This document shows, one piece after another, positions 1-10,806 of a stretch of DNA of 64,000 nt (its first letter is position 1; every line of letters begins with the position of its first letter). The stretch lies in contig JBBCBC010000007.1 of the NCBI GenBank assembly GCA_037126765.1, positions 40,899,394 to 40,963,393 on the forward strand, given 5' to 3'. The stretch is from Stenogyne calaminthoides. Taxonomy: Eukaryota; Streptophyta; Magnoliopsida; Lamiales; Lamiaceae. Under the pieces are notes generated by a model. That model was not told where the DNA came from. It worked only from the letters and a program-made list of their open reading frames with translations, and did no database searches. The position numbers were made by a program, and so were the translations under genes.

Positions 1-534
1 TATTTAAATATTTATCCCGATAGATTCGTGCAACTTATTCCCCAACACTCTGGACCAGTAGCTCTCAGAGTTAATGTAGGTGTCTGTTAATATTACGTTT
101 TTAGAATGGTAACACATAAGAATGGGCTTGCCTGATTACATAAATTTCTAAAACTACACATCATGTACCTCGCGTAATATCTGTCGAAGGACGTCTTCAC
201 AGCTTTTAGATGTATCAAATAAAAATTGAGGATAAACATTGAATTGGAAGAGAAGTAAATGGAGTATAAGAAAACGGAGGGGAAGGAAGATCCGACTAAA
301 TAGAACGCTCGATAATATCGGAATAAAAGTCTTAGAAGTCTGGATCAATGAAAGGGGTAAAATTGAGAGAAGAGGAAAAAAATAATCAGAACGACAAATA
401 AAAAAATAATAATGAAAAACCTAAAACGACATGTATTTTAGAAAGGAGGGAGTATAAAATTTCTATGTATTAATATAAAATTTTTATGTACTTATAATTA
501 AATTTGATATAATTAATAACAGTAAAAGATTATA
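1..534. other. AT-rich intergenic DNA, no gene seen
   Basis: No coding pattern, RNA gene or element end could be recognised. The short minus-strand ORF at 154-348 has no recognisable domain and sits in low-complexity sequence. Confidence 0.6.
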
Positions 535-1113
535 CAACTTTATAAAATTTGTAAAAATATAAATATTTTACCTAATAGGAGTAATAAATTTGTAAGAAAA
601 TTACAATTTTTTACAAGAAAATTCTTGTATAATACACATATATAAAACATAATAATAAATTAAAATTAAAACTTACATTATAAAATTTATTATGATATTT
701 GAGAAGGAAAAAAGTTTACGTTAGAAAACATAATAATAAATTAAAATTAAGACTTACATTATAATAATAAAATTTATAATTTTATATCATATTATAAATT
801 TAAAATTTAGCTACAATATTTTTACATAATTTATTATGATATTATAGTTTAATTATAAATTTTATATCATTATCATATTATAATTTAATACCATTATCAC
901 ATTAATATCATTATCATACTATAGTTTATAAAATTTTTATATGATTGTCGTTGTATGCTATAATTTTATAGGAGTGATATTTATAAATTTATAATAATAT
1001 AATTTAAACCTAAGTGATAATAATATTAATGTAAAAATATATAATTTTCTTACAAATTTATTACTCTCCTGTTATGTAAAATATTTATATTTTTATAAAT
1101 TTTATAAAGTTCA
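535..1113. mobile_element. AT-rich inverted-repeat (MITE-like) element
   Basis: The arm at about 535-604 is repeated as its reverse complement at about 1041-1113, roughly 70 bp at about 90% identity; both carry the motif GTAATAAATTTGTAAGAAAA or its complement. The interior holds a direct repeat of about 45 bp (645-690 and 726-775, each starting ACATAATAATAAATTAAAAT). It has no ORF. This is the form of a non-autonomous TIR transposon, but the exact ends and a TSD could not be fixed, so the superfamily is open. Confidence 0.55.
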
Positions 1114-2181
1114 TCAGTTTTTTTCTTTTAATAAGTTTTAATTTTTTATTTGAATTTTAAATTTATATGATAGATTAAGATTATAATATACGTACTTCAA
1201 TTAAATAATTAACAAATTTAATTATTTGTTAATTTATATATGTGCAGCTTAAATTAATTAATTATAAATATATTTATAAGATTTTTTGGAATGAGATTTG
1301 GGAGGAATTAATTTTTTTTTAAATTGAGGCTTTCTTTATATACTAATAAAGTTTATAAACTGAGACTTTCTTGTATATGGGAAAAAAAATGTCGTTATCA
1401 TGATTAGAAATTTAGAAACCATATGACCAAAGCATTAGATAACTAAATATTTTACTTTTTCTTAATCACTCCCAATTCAGCCCAATAATATAGGAACAAT
1501 GTAGTGTAGTTTTTATTTTATTTTAATCTAACTAAGGATCAATAATAACATATTTTTTTGATTAAGTATAACAATTACAAGTATATATGTATGCATGATA
1601 TACATTCTTTTGAAACGTATTTATATATATATACACATATATATTAGAAATATAACTTAATTATTTTATTTCTATTTAAAAATTAACTTATAAATTAAAA
1701 TTATTTATTTTATTGCTTAGTTTGAGAAGAAATTATAAATTAACTTAAAGTCATTTGAGATTAAATTTCAAATTTAAAAGTTTGGCACATTTTTTTTTCA
1801 ATAATATGCATTTGTTTCCTAAAAATTCTTGTCGCAAAATTTTTGTGGTGGTTTATAACGAGCTTTAAATTAAATTAAATTGTAATAAAATCGTTAAAAG
1901 AGAAATGAGAAAATATCATAACTAATCATCTAACCATTAAAACATCAATTGAAATTTAAATTGAAAATTAGATATATAACACAAAAATTTATATGAAACA
2001 GTCTTACATATTAGATGGATCTCATTTACAATATTATTTGATTTATGGACTTATGAAGCCCTAGTCTTCAACCATATTTTAAAATGAAACATGTAACTAA
2101 TTACATAGTAAAAACATGTCTCATGTATGAGGTCGTCTCACACATGATTTTATGTATGAGCTAGGTCTCCAAATTAAAATA
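1114..2181. other. AT-rich intergenic DNA
   Basis: No gene is seen. The stretch contains a short perfect hairpin near 1207-1236 (ATTAACAAAT facing ATTTGTTAAT) and a small alternating TA/CA run at about 1622-1645. Nothing else is supportable. Confidence 0.55.
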
Positions 2182-2186
2182 TTAGT

Positions 2187-3892
2187 TGTTGGGATATTTT
2201 AGTTTTGATAATTTATGCCAAAACATTATTAACTTGTGTTATTCAAGCTAATTTACAAATAACAAGTTAAGGGGGAACGAAAGAACAAATTGAGGGGGAA
2301 CTCACGAAATCAGAAGAAGATGATCGAGATCAGACGAGGTTGCAGAAGAGAATGATTGAGATCAGATGAGTCAGATGAGTTCGAAATCAAGCCCATGAAA
2401 TTTCAGGCAAATCGAGATGTGAAGAAAAAGCTAAAAGCCAAACAAATCGGAAGAGAAGGTTGCGGTCGGAAGATGAAAGGAAAAGAGACCGATCAAGATC
2501 GAAGTGATCGAGATCGATATATGAAGATGAAGCGGATGAGACCGATCGAGATCGGGCGTGATCGAGATCGAGATATGATAAACCGATATGCTAACCTAAT
2601 GCAGATGACCGATGCTATCCCGAGATGATCCCGAAGATATGTTGATCCGATCGGTCGAGCCGATCGATCGAAGAAGAAGAAATCGATAGATGAAATCAAG
2701 TGACTGAGGGTCAAGATGTTCAACTCGAGAACTCAACTCGATGAAGCCCTCGAAAGTGTCAAGATGCCCGATCGAATAAGGTCCAATAAGAGAAGTCTCT
2801 GGCTGAATCAAGAACCCGAGACTCGATGAAGTTCTTGAAGAACTTGAAGGCTCGATAACCCGAAGATAGAACTCAAGATCCCGAGACTCGAAGATCCTCA
2901 AGAATATATATTGATTAGAGACTCGTAAGAAACGAAGAATATAAATTAGTTAGATTCAAATGACGTGGACCAATGAGAGGAAGATGACAAGCCCGAAAAG
3001 TCGCAAAAAGCTACAGAGTAGATGGATTTGAATGTGATTCTCTCCAACGGTAACATTCAAATCCACACTATAAATACAAGTTCTTCCTTCATTATCAAGT
3101 GTGGATGAATATGGAAGAGTATGGAGAATGTAGTAAACGATGCTCTGAGCTAAGAAGATATGGGTTCCAAAGGTTCCCAACCAAGGTCGTGTGCGGATGA
3201 TCTTTAGTCCCTGAAATATGGCTTTGATCGAAGACTACAAGCTAAGCCACGCTCAACAGAATTGTGCTCCCAATCCTATATACTCAAGCATTCCCACCAT
3301 AGAACACGAGCTAGAAATACACGATATATTTAAGAGTGTTCTACCCTAGATCTAAGCACAAATGCTATATCCTAAGCTTAGAGAGATTTTTCCATCCTTA
3401 AAGATCGAGGCTAAACAAATGTAAGGGAAAATATCAACCTAGTTGGAAACCAAATAAACCTTTACCCAAACTCAAAGTTAGGTTAAGATTGTTAGGTGAG
3501 TGTGAACTTGGTAAACATCTATCGGCAATCCCGTGAGGGGAGATAGTCCCGCTATTGTGAACTCGGTAAACATCTATCGGCAATCCCGTAAGGAAGATAA
3601 GTCTGCTTGAGTGCAAAACAAACATCTCGCCCATCCCGTTCCCGAGTTAAGTTCGGTTAAGGTTCCCCGTTTAAGGGAAGAAATGTAGGAAGGGTTTCGT
3701 CAACCACTATAAAATATCGTGTGTTCTTCTTTGCTTTATGTTTATACTTGTCATATGCATTGCCAAGCAAAACAACACACATGTTCTTAAAAGCGAAAAA
3801 ATTTGGTATCACCATTCCTCACCCCCACTTTTATATGCATCAACATGTTTAAACTTCCGCAGCAAAAAATTGGTTTTAATCGGGACCTCACA
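2187..3892 (+). repeat. LTR, family A, copy 1
   Basis: The LTR starts TGTTGGGATA at 2187 and ends ACCTCACA at 3892. In order it contains a purine-rich, GATC-rich U3 (2300-2900), the AACGG box and TATA box (3069-3076), a leader with tandem modules of about 57 bp (3495-3650), and a second conserved block CCACTATAAAATATCGTGTG (about 3701) that may mark the 3' end-formation region. Compared with copies 2 and 3 it differs mainly by small indels and CAG/CTG versus CG changes. Confidence 0.88.
3069..3076 (+). promoter_or_regulatory. LTR core promoter TATA box (family A)
   Basis: TATAAATA lies about 21 bp downstream of the box CTCTCCAACGG. The same pair occurs at 4897-4904 and 6760-6767 in the other two LTRs. 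The position, followed by a leader with conserved repeats, fits an LTR U3 core promoter. Confidence 0.7.
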
Positions 3893-4033
3893 GTGGTATC
3901 AGAGCGGGTTGTTCTAAAGTTCACTAATTCAAAGTGAACACCTGAACAGATCTTTTTAAATCAAAAACCCGATCTCTGTAAATGCATATATTTTTTTTTT
4001 TTTTTGAAGCGTCATTATCAAAAAGGGGGAAAT
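3893..4033 (+). other. Minimal internal domain 1 of the compound element
   Basis: These 141 bp contain only the primer site, a short AT-rich spacer with a T-run, and the polypurine tract at about 4020-4032 (AAAAAGGGGGAAA) next to the following LTR. No gag or pol remains. The purine tract with the adjacent TTGTTGGG resembles that of Sirevirus-type Copia elements. Confidence 0.85.
3894..3905 (+). other. Primer binding site (initiator Met-tRNA)
   Basis: TGGTATCAGAGC begins one base after the LTR end. It is the standard plant retrotransposon site complementary to the 3' end of initiator methionine tRNA. The second internal domain has the same 12 bases at 5755-5766. Confidence 0.9.
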
Positions 4034-5753
4034 TGTTGGGATATTTTAGTTTTGATAATTTATGCCAAAACATTATTAACTTTTGTTATTCAAGCTAATT
4101 TACAAATAACAAGTTAAGGAGGAACGGAAGAACAAATTGAGGGGGAACTCACGAAATCAGAAGAAGATGATCGAGATCAGACGAGGTTGCGATTTGAGAA
4201 TGATCGAGATCGATGAAATCGATGAGTTCCTAATCAACTGATGAGCTGTGCCAAATCGATGTGAAGAAAAAGCTAAAGCCAGAGAAATCGAAGAGAAGGT
4301 TGCAAATCAGAAGATGAGGCAAAAGAGACTGATCAAGATCAGACGTGATGGAGATCAGATATGAAGATGAGCAGATGAGACTGATCGAGATCAGACGTGA
4401 TCGAGATCAGATATGATAAACTGATATGCTAACCTAATGCATATGACCTGATGCTATCCTGAGATGATCCTGAAGATATGTTGATCTGATCAGTCGAGCC
4501 GATCGGATCGTGCAAGAAGAAATCGATAAATGAGTCAAGTGACTGACTGAGGATAAGATGTCGAACTCAGAGAATCAACTCGAGAAGCCTCGAAAGTGTC
4601 AAGATGCTCGACGATAAGGTCCGGCCAAGAGAAGTCTGCTGAATCAAGAACATGAGACTCGATGAGTTCTTGAAGAACTCAAGGCTCAGATAACTCGGAT
4701 AGAATCAAGATCCCGAGACTCGAGAAGATCCTCAAGAATATAGCCGTTAGAGACTCGGAAACTCAAGAATATAACCATTAGATTCAGCTGACGTGGACCA
4801 ATGAGAGGAAGACGACAAGCCTGAAAAGCTGCAAAAAGCTACAGAGTAGATGGTCTTTAATGTGATTCTCTCCAACGGTAACATTCAAATCCACACTATA
4901 AATACAAGTTCTTCCTTCATTATCAAGTGTGGATGAATGTGGAAGAGTATGGAGAATGTAGTAAACGATGCTCTGAGCTAAGAAGATATGGGTTCCAGCC
5001 CGGTTCCCCCAGGTTGACATGTGCGGATGATCACGAGTCCTGAAATATGGCCTGATCGTAGCACGGCTAAGGCACGTTCAACAGGAATTATGCTCTCAAT
5101 CCTATATACTCAAGCATTCCCACCATAGAACACAGAGCTAGAAATACACGCATATATTCAAGAGTGTTCTACACTAGATCTAAGCACAAATGCTATATCC
5201 TAAGCTTAGAGAGATTTTCCCATCCTTAGCATCGAGGCTAAACAAATGTAAGGGAAAATCTCAACCTAGTTGGAAACCAAATAAACCTTTACCCAAACTC
5301 AAAGTTAGGTTAAGATTGTTAGGTGAGTGTGAACTCGGTAAACATCTATCGGCAATCCCGTGAGGGAGATAAGTCCCGCTTGAGTGTGAACTCGGTAAAC
5401 ATCTATCGGCAATCCCGTAAGGGAGATAAGTCCCGCTTGAGTGCGAACTCGGTAAATATCTCGGCCATCCCGTGAGGGGTATAAGTCCCGCATGTTAAGT
5501 TCGGTTAAGGTGCCCCTGTGTTAAGGGAAGAGTGGATGTAGGATGGGTTTCGTCCGAACCACTATAAAATATCGTGTGTTCTTTACTGCTTTATGTTTAT
5601 ACTTGTCATATGCATTCAGTTACAAGCAAAACAACACACATGTTCTTAAAAGCGAAAAATTTGGTATCACCATTCCCTCACCCCTGTTTTATATGCATCA
5701 CGTGACATGTTTCGCTTCCGCACGCCAAAATCGGTTTTAATCGGGACCTCACA
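4034..5753 (+). repeat. LTR, family A, copy 2 (shared middle LTR)
   Basis: This LTR starts TGTTGGGATA and ends ACCTCACA. It has a TATA box at 4897-4904 and the cleanest run of leader modules: three units from about 5325 to 5495, each with ACTCGGTAAA followed by a CCCGT...TAAGTCCCG stem-like block. It acts as 3' LTR of the left unit and 5' LTR of the right unit. Confidence 0.88.
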
Positions 5754-5892
5754 TTGGTATCAGAGCAGGTTGTTCTAAAGTTCACTAATTCAAAGTGACC
5801 ACCTGAACAGATCATTTTTAAATCAAAAACCCGATCTCTGTAAATGCATATATTTTTTTTTTTTTTGGCGTCATTATCAAAAAGGGGAAAAT
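5754..5892 (+). other. Minimal internal domain 2 of the compound element
   Basis: These 139 bp nearly duplicate internal domain 1: primer site at 5755-5766, the T-run, and a purine tract at about 5879-5891 (AAAAAGGGGAAAA). Near identity between the two domains supports duplication of an LTR-plus-internal unit rather than two independent insertions. Confidence 0.85.
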
Positions 5893-7606
5893 TGTTGGGA
5901 TATTTTAGTTTTGATAATTTATGCAAAACATTATTAACTTGTGTTATTCAAACTAATTTACAAATAACAAGTTAAGGGGGAACGAAAGAACAAATTGAGG
6001 GGGAACTCACGAAACCAGAAGAAGATGATCGAGATCAGACGAGGTTGCAGACGAGAATGATCGAGATCAGATGAGTCAAATGAGTTCCGGAATCAACTGA
6101 TGAGCTGTGCAAATAAGATGTGAAGAAAAAGCTAAAGCCAGCAAATCAGAAGAGAAGGTTGCAAATCAGAAGATGAGCAAAAGAGACTGATCAAGATCAG
6201 ACGTGATCGAGATCAGATATGAAGATGAGCAGATGAGACTGATTGAGATCAGACGTAATCGAGATCAGATATGATAAACTGATATGCTAACCTAATGCAG
6301 ATGACTTGATGCTATCCTGAGATGATCCTGAAGATATGTTGATCTGATCACGAAATTGATCGATCATCGGTGAAGAAATCGATACTTTGAGTCAAGTGAC
6401 ACGAGGGTCAGATGTCTAAACTCGAGAAATGAACTCGAAGCCTCGAAAAGTCGATGCCCGATCGCATAAGGTCCGCTGAAGATAAGTCTGCTGAATCAAG
6501 AACCTGAGACTCAGTAAGTTACTAAAGAACCTGAAGGCTCAGATAACCTGAAGGCTCGGATAGAATCAAGATCCCGAGACCAAAAGATCCCGAAGAATAT
6601 AAATTTTAGAGACTCGTAAGAAATCAAGAATATAGTCGTTAGATTCAAATTTGGCGTGGACCAATGAGAGGAAGACGACAAGCCTGAAAAGCTGCAAAAA
6701 GCTACAGAGTAGATGGATTTTAATGTGATTCTCTCCAACGGTAACATTCAAATCCACACTATAAATACAAGTTCTTCCTTCATTATCAAGTGTGGATGAA
6801 AGTGGAAGAGTATGTAGAATGTAGTAAACGATGCTACAGAGCTAAGAAGATATGGATTCCAGCAGTTCCCAGCCAAGGTCATGTGCCAGATGATGCGAGT
6901 CCTGAAATATGGCCTTGATCAGAAGACCTGCTAAGGCACGTTCAACAGGAATTGTGCTCCCAATCCTATATACTCAGGCATTCCCACCATAGAACACAGA
7001 GCTAGAATTACATGCATATATTCAAGAGTGTTCTACCCTAGATCTAAGCACAAATGCTATATCCTAAGCTTAGAGAGATTTTCTCATCCTTAGCATCGAG
7101 GCTAAACAAATGTAAGGGAAAATCTCAACCTAGTTGGAAACCAAACAAACCTTTACCCAAACTCAAAGTTAGGTTAAGATTGTTAGGTGAGTGTGAACTC
7201 GGTAAACATCTATCGGCAATCTGGTGAGGAGATAAGTCCCGCTTGAGTGTGAACTCGGTAAACATCTATCGGCAATCCTGTAAGGAGATAAGTCCCGCTT
7301 GAAACTCGGTAAACATCTCGCCATCCCGTGAGGGTATAAGTCCCGAGTTAAGTTCGGTTAAGGTGCCCCTGTTAAGGGAAGAGTGATGTATGGGATTTGG
7401 TTTCGTCCGAACCACTATAAAATATCGTGTGTTCTTTTTCTTTGCTTTATGTTTATACTTGTCATATGCATTCAGTTACAAGCAAAAACACACATGTTCT
7501 TAAAAGCGAAAAATTTGGTATCACCATTCCCTCACCCCTGTTTTATATGCATCATGTCATGTTTCGCTTTCGCACGCGCAAAATTGGTTTTAATCGGGAC
7601 CTCACA
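5893..7606 (+). repeat. LTR, family A, copy 3
   Basis: This LTR starts TGTTGGGATA and ends ACCTCACA, followed directly by the right TSD TTAGT (7607-7611). The TATA box is at 6760-6767 and the leader modules are at about 7190-7350. It lacks a downstream primer site, as expected for the terminal 3' LTR. Confidence 0.88.
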
Positions 7607-7687
7607 TTAGTTATGCTAGGAAAAAAATGACCCAACTATTTTTTTTTCCGGGATTGAACAGACGCATTTTTAACATCTTTATGTATA

Positions 7688-7907
7688 GGCTAGGTCTTGT
7701 ATGCACTAGGTGCACCGTGCATTCCCTAGTGTATTTTAAAAATATGCAACTATTTGTCTTTTAATTTGTTAAACCAAACGCGTCGATTATGTTTTACGAA
7801 CACAATTTGCATGTTTCAGTGTAGACAAGTTATATGTTTCAGTGCGATAAGTTGAATATTTCTAAAATACATTTTGGAGTGCATGGTGGTGCACACGAGA
7901 CCCACTC
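7688..7907. mobile_element. Mutator-like MITE, family M1, copy 1
   Basis: This 220-bp palindromic element has ends GGCTAGGTCTTGTATGCA and a complementary right end finishing GAGACCCACTC. A perfect 9-bp TSD, TTATGTATA, flanks it (7679-7687 and 7908-7916). Nine-bp TSDs with long TIRs are the hallmark of Mutator-like elements. It has no coding capacity. A second copy in the opposite orientation lies at 10480-10714. Confidence 0.88.
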
Positions 7908-7991
7908 TTATGTATATAGGTGTTGACAAGATAGAGTTAAGGTACTTAAATAAAATTAATTTAATTTTTAAGTTAATAATTTTTATCCAAA

Positions 7992-7994
<3 letters not shown>

Positions 7995-8049
<55 letters not shown>
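7995..8049. repeat. (AT)n(AG)n microsatellite
   Basis: About 19 AT units are followed by about 8 AG units, abutting the left end of the next MITE. ORFs translating it are low-complexity artefacts. Confidence 0.9.
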
Positions 8050-8384
8050 ACCAACTAATGATATAAAACCAACTATCATGGAACCAATGATTCATGCCAA
8101 CTATTCCCTAAACCATGAACCATAAACCCTAAATTATGAACCATTTTTGAACCATGAACCACTCGGGCCGGTTCGATTCTGCCCCGAGTTGGGTCATAAA
8201 AAAAAATGTTTTTTTTTTTTTCAATTTTTTTCAGTTCAATTCAATTTTTCTTTTTACCCGGCCGGACCCAAACCCGCCGATAATATTCACCCGATCCAAA
8301 TGGTTCATGATTTAATGGTTCATGGTTTAGGGAATAGTTGGCATGACATTAATCTGGTTCCATAAAAAACCAGATAGTTGGTTC
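8048..8384. mobile_element. TIR MITE with GAACCAAC ends, in a TA repeat
   Basis: The left arm (about 8048-8150) and right arm (about 8290-8384) are inverted copies. Shared blocks include GAACCAACTA at the ends and GCCAACTATTCCCTAAACCA inside. The centre is GC-rich (near 8160-8285, with GGGCCGGTTCG and CCGGCCGGACC). TA-repeats flank both sides, so it probably inserted into a TA microsatellite; no longer TSD can be resolved. No ORF is supported. Confidence 0.65.
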
Positions 8385-8730
8385 TATATATATATATATA
8401 ATTTTAGTCACTTAACAACTTAAATAGTAAATTTAAGAAATCATATTTTCTACTGAAATTTTAAACATAATATTCAATATTTAAAAATTAGACATGTATA
8501 TAAAATGCTAAATTATTTTTAATTTATTTTGAAAAGAAGCATGATAATCATAATTTTTTTGCAACGGTAATACAATTCTAATATGTGTGTATATATATGA
8601 AAAAATCATCTTCATGACATTGTTCCTCTAAATATTGTAGGAGAAGTGTGTCAATAATATTTAGTCATATATATACTATATGAGAATAATGTACAAATAT
8701 TAATTTGAGAAAATTAAATAAACATTTTGC
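8385..8730. other. AT-rich intergenic DNA
   Basis: No gene or element end was recognised. Confidence 0.55.
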
Positions 8731-10337
8731 TGTTAGAATTTAGAGGCACGTAAACACGTAATACATGCGCAACGGAATTAAACAGTTCACCAACAACGAA
8801 TATATAATTGCATAATTGATTACGTATAAACATAAAGAGAAATCTTACAGTAAACCGTATGCATATTTCTCTACTATGGTATCCACGTAATCCCCATTCA
8901 CGGACTTGCACAGATTTGCCAGCGTTGAATCTGAGACGGAATTTGCTAGGAAAATTCTTATTCTAGATTTTATGGAGAAATATGAATTAACTTCGTTTGT
9001 GAATTTCCAAGAGCTTGTATATATAGGAAAGACCCAGCTTAAATCTTAAGCTAACCCAACTAGAGAAATAAAATCCCTAATCTTGAATTAAATTAATTCC
9101 TTTTAATTTAATTCCCTAAATATAAATCTCTAAGGATTTAAATGCCTTATATGAAAATCTCTGCGATTTATTTCCATATACATTAAATCCTACAATTATA
9201 TTCCAAATATAATTTTTGGGAATTCTTATTTAATTAAATCCAATTTAATTAAATATTAATAATAATTAATTCCAAATTAATCTATTATTAATTAATTCTC
9301 CATAAATTAAACATTAAATCCAATTTAACATTTAATCAACCAACTATAATCCGTAAAAGGGAATTACTTGTTGTGTGACCCATAGACCCTCATATATCGA
9401 GCGATTAGTCAAACTAACGGTCTTAATTGCACCCTAGACAATAAATCAGACATTCTCAATATATGAGGTACGTTGCGAGAAACGTGCAACTACCTGTAAC
9501 TGAAACATGGGTTATTACGATTTCCTCATTTCATTCACGAATACTCGATTAAGCCTTGAACATGATGAAGTGTCTATTCAAATAACTTAATCAATTTGTC
9601 TCAAATCACTAATTGATCATGTATGTCACACTTAGCCACAAAGTCTAAGTTGACGTGCATCGGCCAATGACTTTGATCCAATTATGATGAGAAGATGAGT
9701 ATTCTCTCTAAATTCACTTTGAGGAATGAATTCTATTCTTGGCTCAACTACCACGCACATGTACTTCGTGATGAACCCAATCCAAGCCATATCTACCCAT
9801 GGTTAGGGTGCAATCGTCGGTCATGGTCAAAGTTCATCATCCCACACATGTGGTGAGTATTGACCTCAAGTCAAAGGAGTATCGCATCGCTCCCACTAAC
9901 CGAGACACCCGTAGACACATATAGTGAAAATACATCAAACGGTTTCTCGGATGGGTATACCAATACCCTCTATGGTATTTGTGCATCCATCATGAGATAC
10001 CTAGTATCTCGTAGTAAGTGAGATCTTACTACACTATCTAAGAGTATGATGCAGATCGCACACCAATCTCCATTGTATCATCAATATCCCATTCTTGATG
10101 ATCCTTGATCGGGGCTATTTGAGAATCATGCTTAAGTCATCTGAGTTCTCACAACCTCAATGACAACAATGACTCATGAAAACACTTGCATGAATAAATG
10201 TAAACAATCAAACATAATATTCAAACAAGTGTATTGTCATACATTAATATTAAGTGAACTATAATATTAAATCAAACTGAATATCAACGAGTATTATGTC
10301 CTTACAATTGATTGTCTCTAGGACACTAACACTAACA
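8731..10337 (-). mobile_element. Solo LTR, minus orientation (probably Copia)
   Basis: Read on the minus strand it starts TGTTAGTGTTAGTGTCCTAG and ends AAATTCTAACA, 1607 bp in all. The flanks are TTTGC (8726-8730) and TTTAC (10338-10342), a 5-bp TSD with one mismatch. A minus-strand TATATA box lies near 9021-9028. No primer site, purine tract or second LTR is adjacent, so it is a solo LTR from intra-element recombination. The start after TG (GTCCTAGAGACAATCA on the minus strand) resembles plant Copia LTRs, but the lineage is an inference. Confidence 0.7.
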
Positions 10338-10479
10338 TTTACACCAATTAATATGTTTTTTTATTTATTAATACTTTATTTTACAACATATTAATGTGTT
10401 GTCCACCTCTTTAATTACTCTCACGGAATTCTATGTAGTGTTTAAGTTTATAAAATAAATTTAATTATATTTAATTAAG

Positions 10480-10714
10480 GAGTGGGTCTCATGTATATCC
10501 GGGTGCATCGTGCATTCATAGTGCATTTTAGAAACATGCAATTATACAAATCAGAAATATGCAATTATTCCAAACAGAAACATGCAACTATGTTCCCATA
10601 TTAACGGTTGCACTTTTCTATGTAAATAAATCACATTTTTCAGTATAATAAGTTGCACGCTTCTAAAATACACTATAAGTGCACGGTGCACCTGGGTGCA
10701 TACAAGACCTAGCC
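10480..10714. mobile_element. Mutator-like MITE, family M1, copy 2
   Basis: This 235-bp palindromic element is flanked by a perfect 9-bp TSD, TTAATTAAG (10471-10479 and 10715-10723). Its ends, GAGTGGGTCTCATG and CAAGACCTAGCC, match copy 1 in inverted orientation. It landed at the very edge of the next palindromic repeat. Confidence 0.88.
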
Positions 10715-10722
10715 TTAATTAA

Positions 10723-10806
10723 GTGGGTAATCAACCCAATGGGTAACTTAGATTTTTTCCCATTTTATTGGAAAAACATAATCTACCCATCGGTTGGATT
10801 ACCCAC
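10723..10806. mobile_element. Small 84-bp palindromic MITE
   Basis: The ends GTGGGTAATC and GATTACCCAC are perfect complements, and the arms pair over nearly their whole length with a short loop. TAATTA-rich flanks suggest an AT-rich target but no clear TSD. A weak relative may lie near 32835-32945. Confidence 0.55.

Larger units (their letters stand above)
2182..7611 (+). mobile_element. Compound non-autonomous LTR element: LTR-int-LTR-int-LTR
   Basis: Three LTRs of 1706, 1720 and 1714 bp alternate with two internal domains of 141 and 139 bp. Each LTR starts TGTTGGGATATTTTAG and ends GGGACCTCACA. Each internal domain begins with a Met-tRNA primer site and ends with a purine tract. One 5-bp TSD, TTAGT, flanks the whole 5.4-kb block (2182-2186 and 7607-7611), so it behaves as one insertion that gained an LTR plus internal unit, most simply by unequal LTR recombination. 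No protein is encoded: ORFs in the block are short and in shifting frames. The internal domain is far shorter than in coding LTR elements, and the LTRs are unusually long for a TRIM. Confidence 0.9.

Noticed and set aside
2356..2901. Charged ORFs in the family A LTR
   Set aside because: They come from GATCGAGATC-rich sequence on both strands and are broken in the sister LTRs.
5305..5493. ORF with repeated LTGLPIDVYRVH units as a repeat protein
   Set aside because: It is the minus-strand reading of the LTR leader modules; the same frame is not kept in the other two LTRs.
7816..8125. ORFs on both strands near 7.9-8.1 kb
   Set aside because: They translate the AT/AG microsatellite (IYIYIY, REREREP) and MITE arms.
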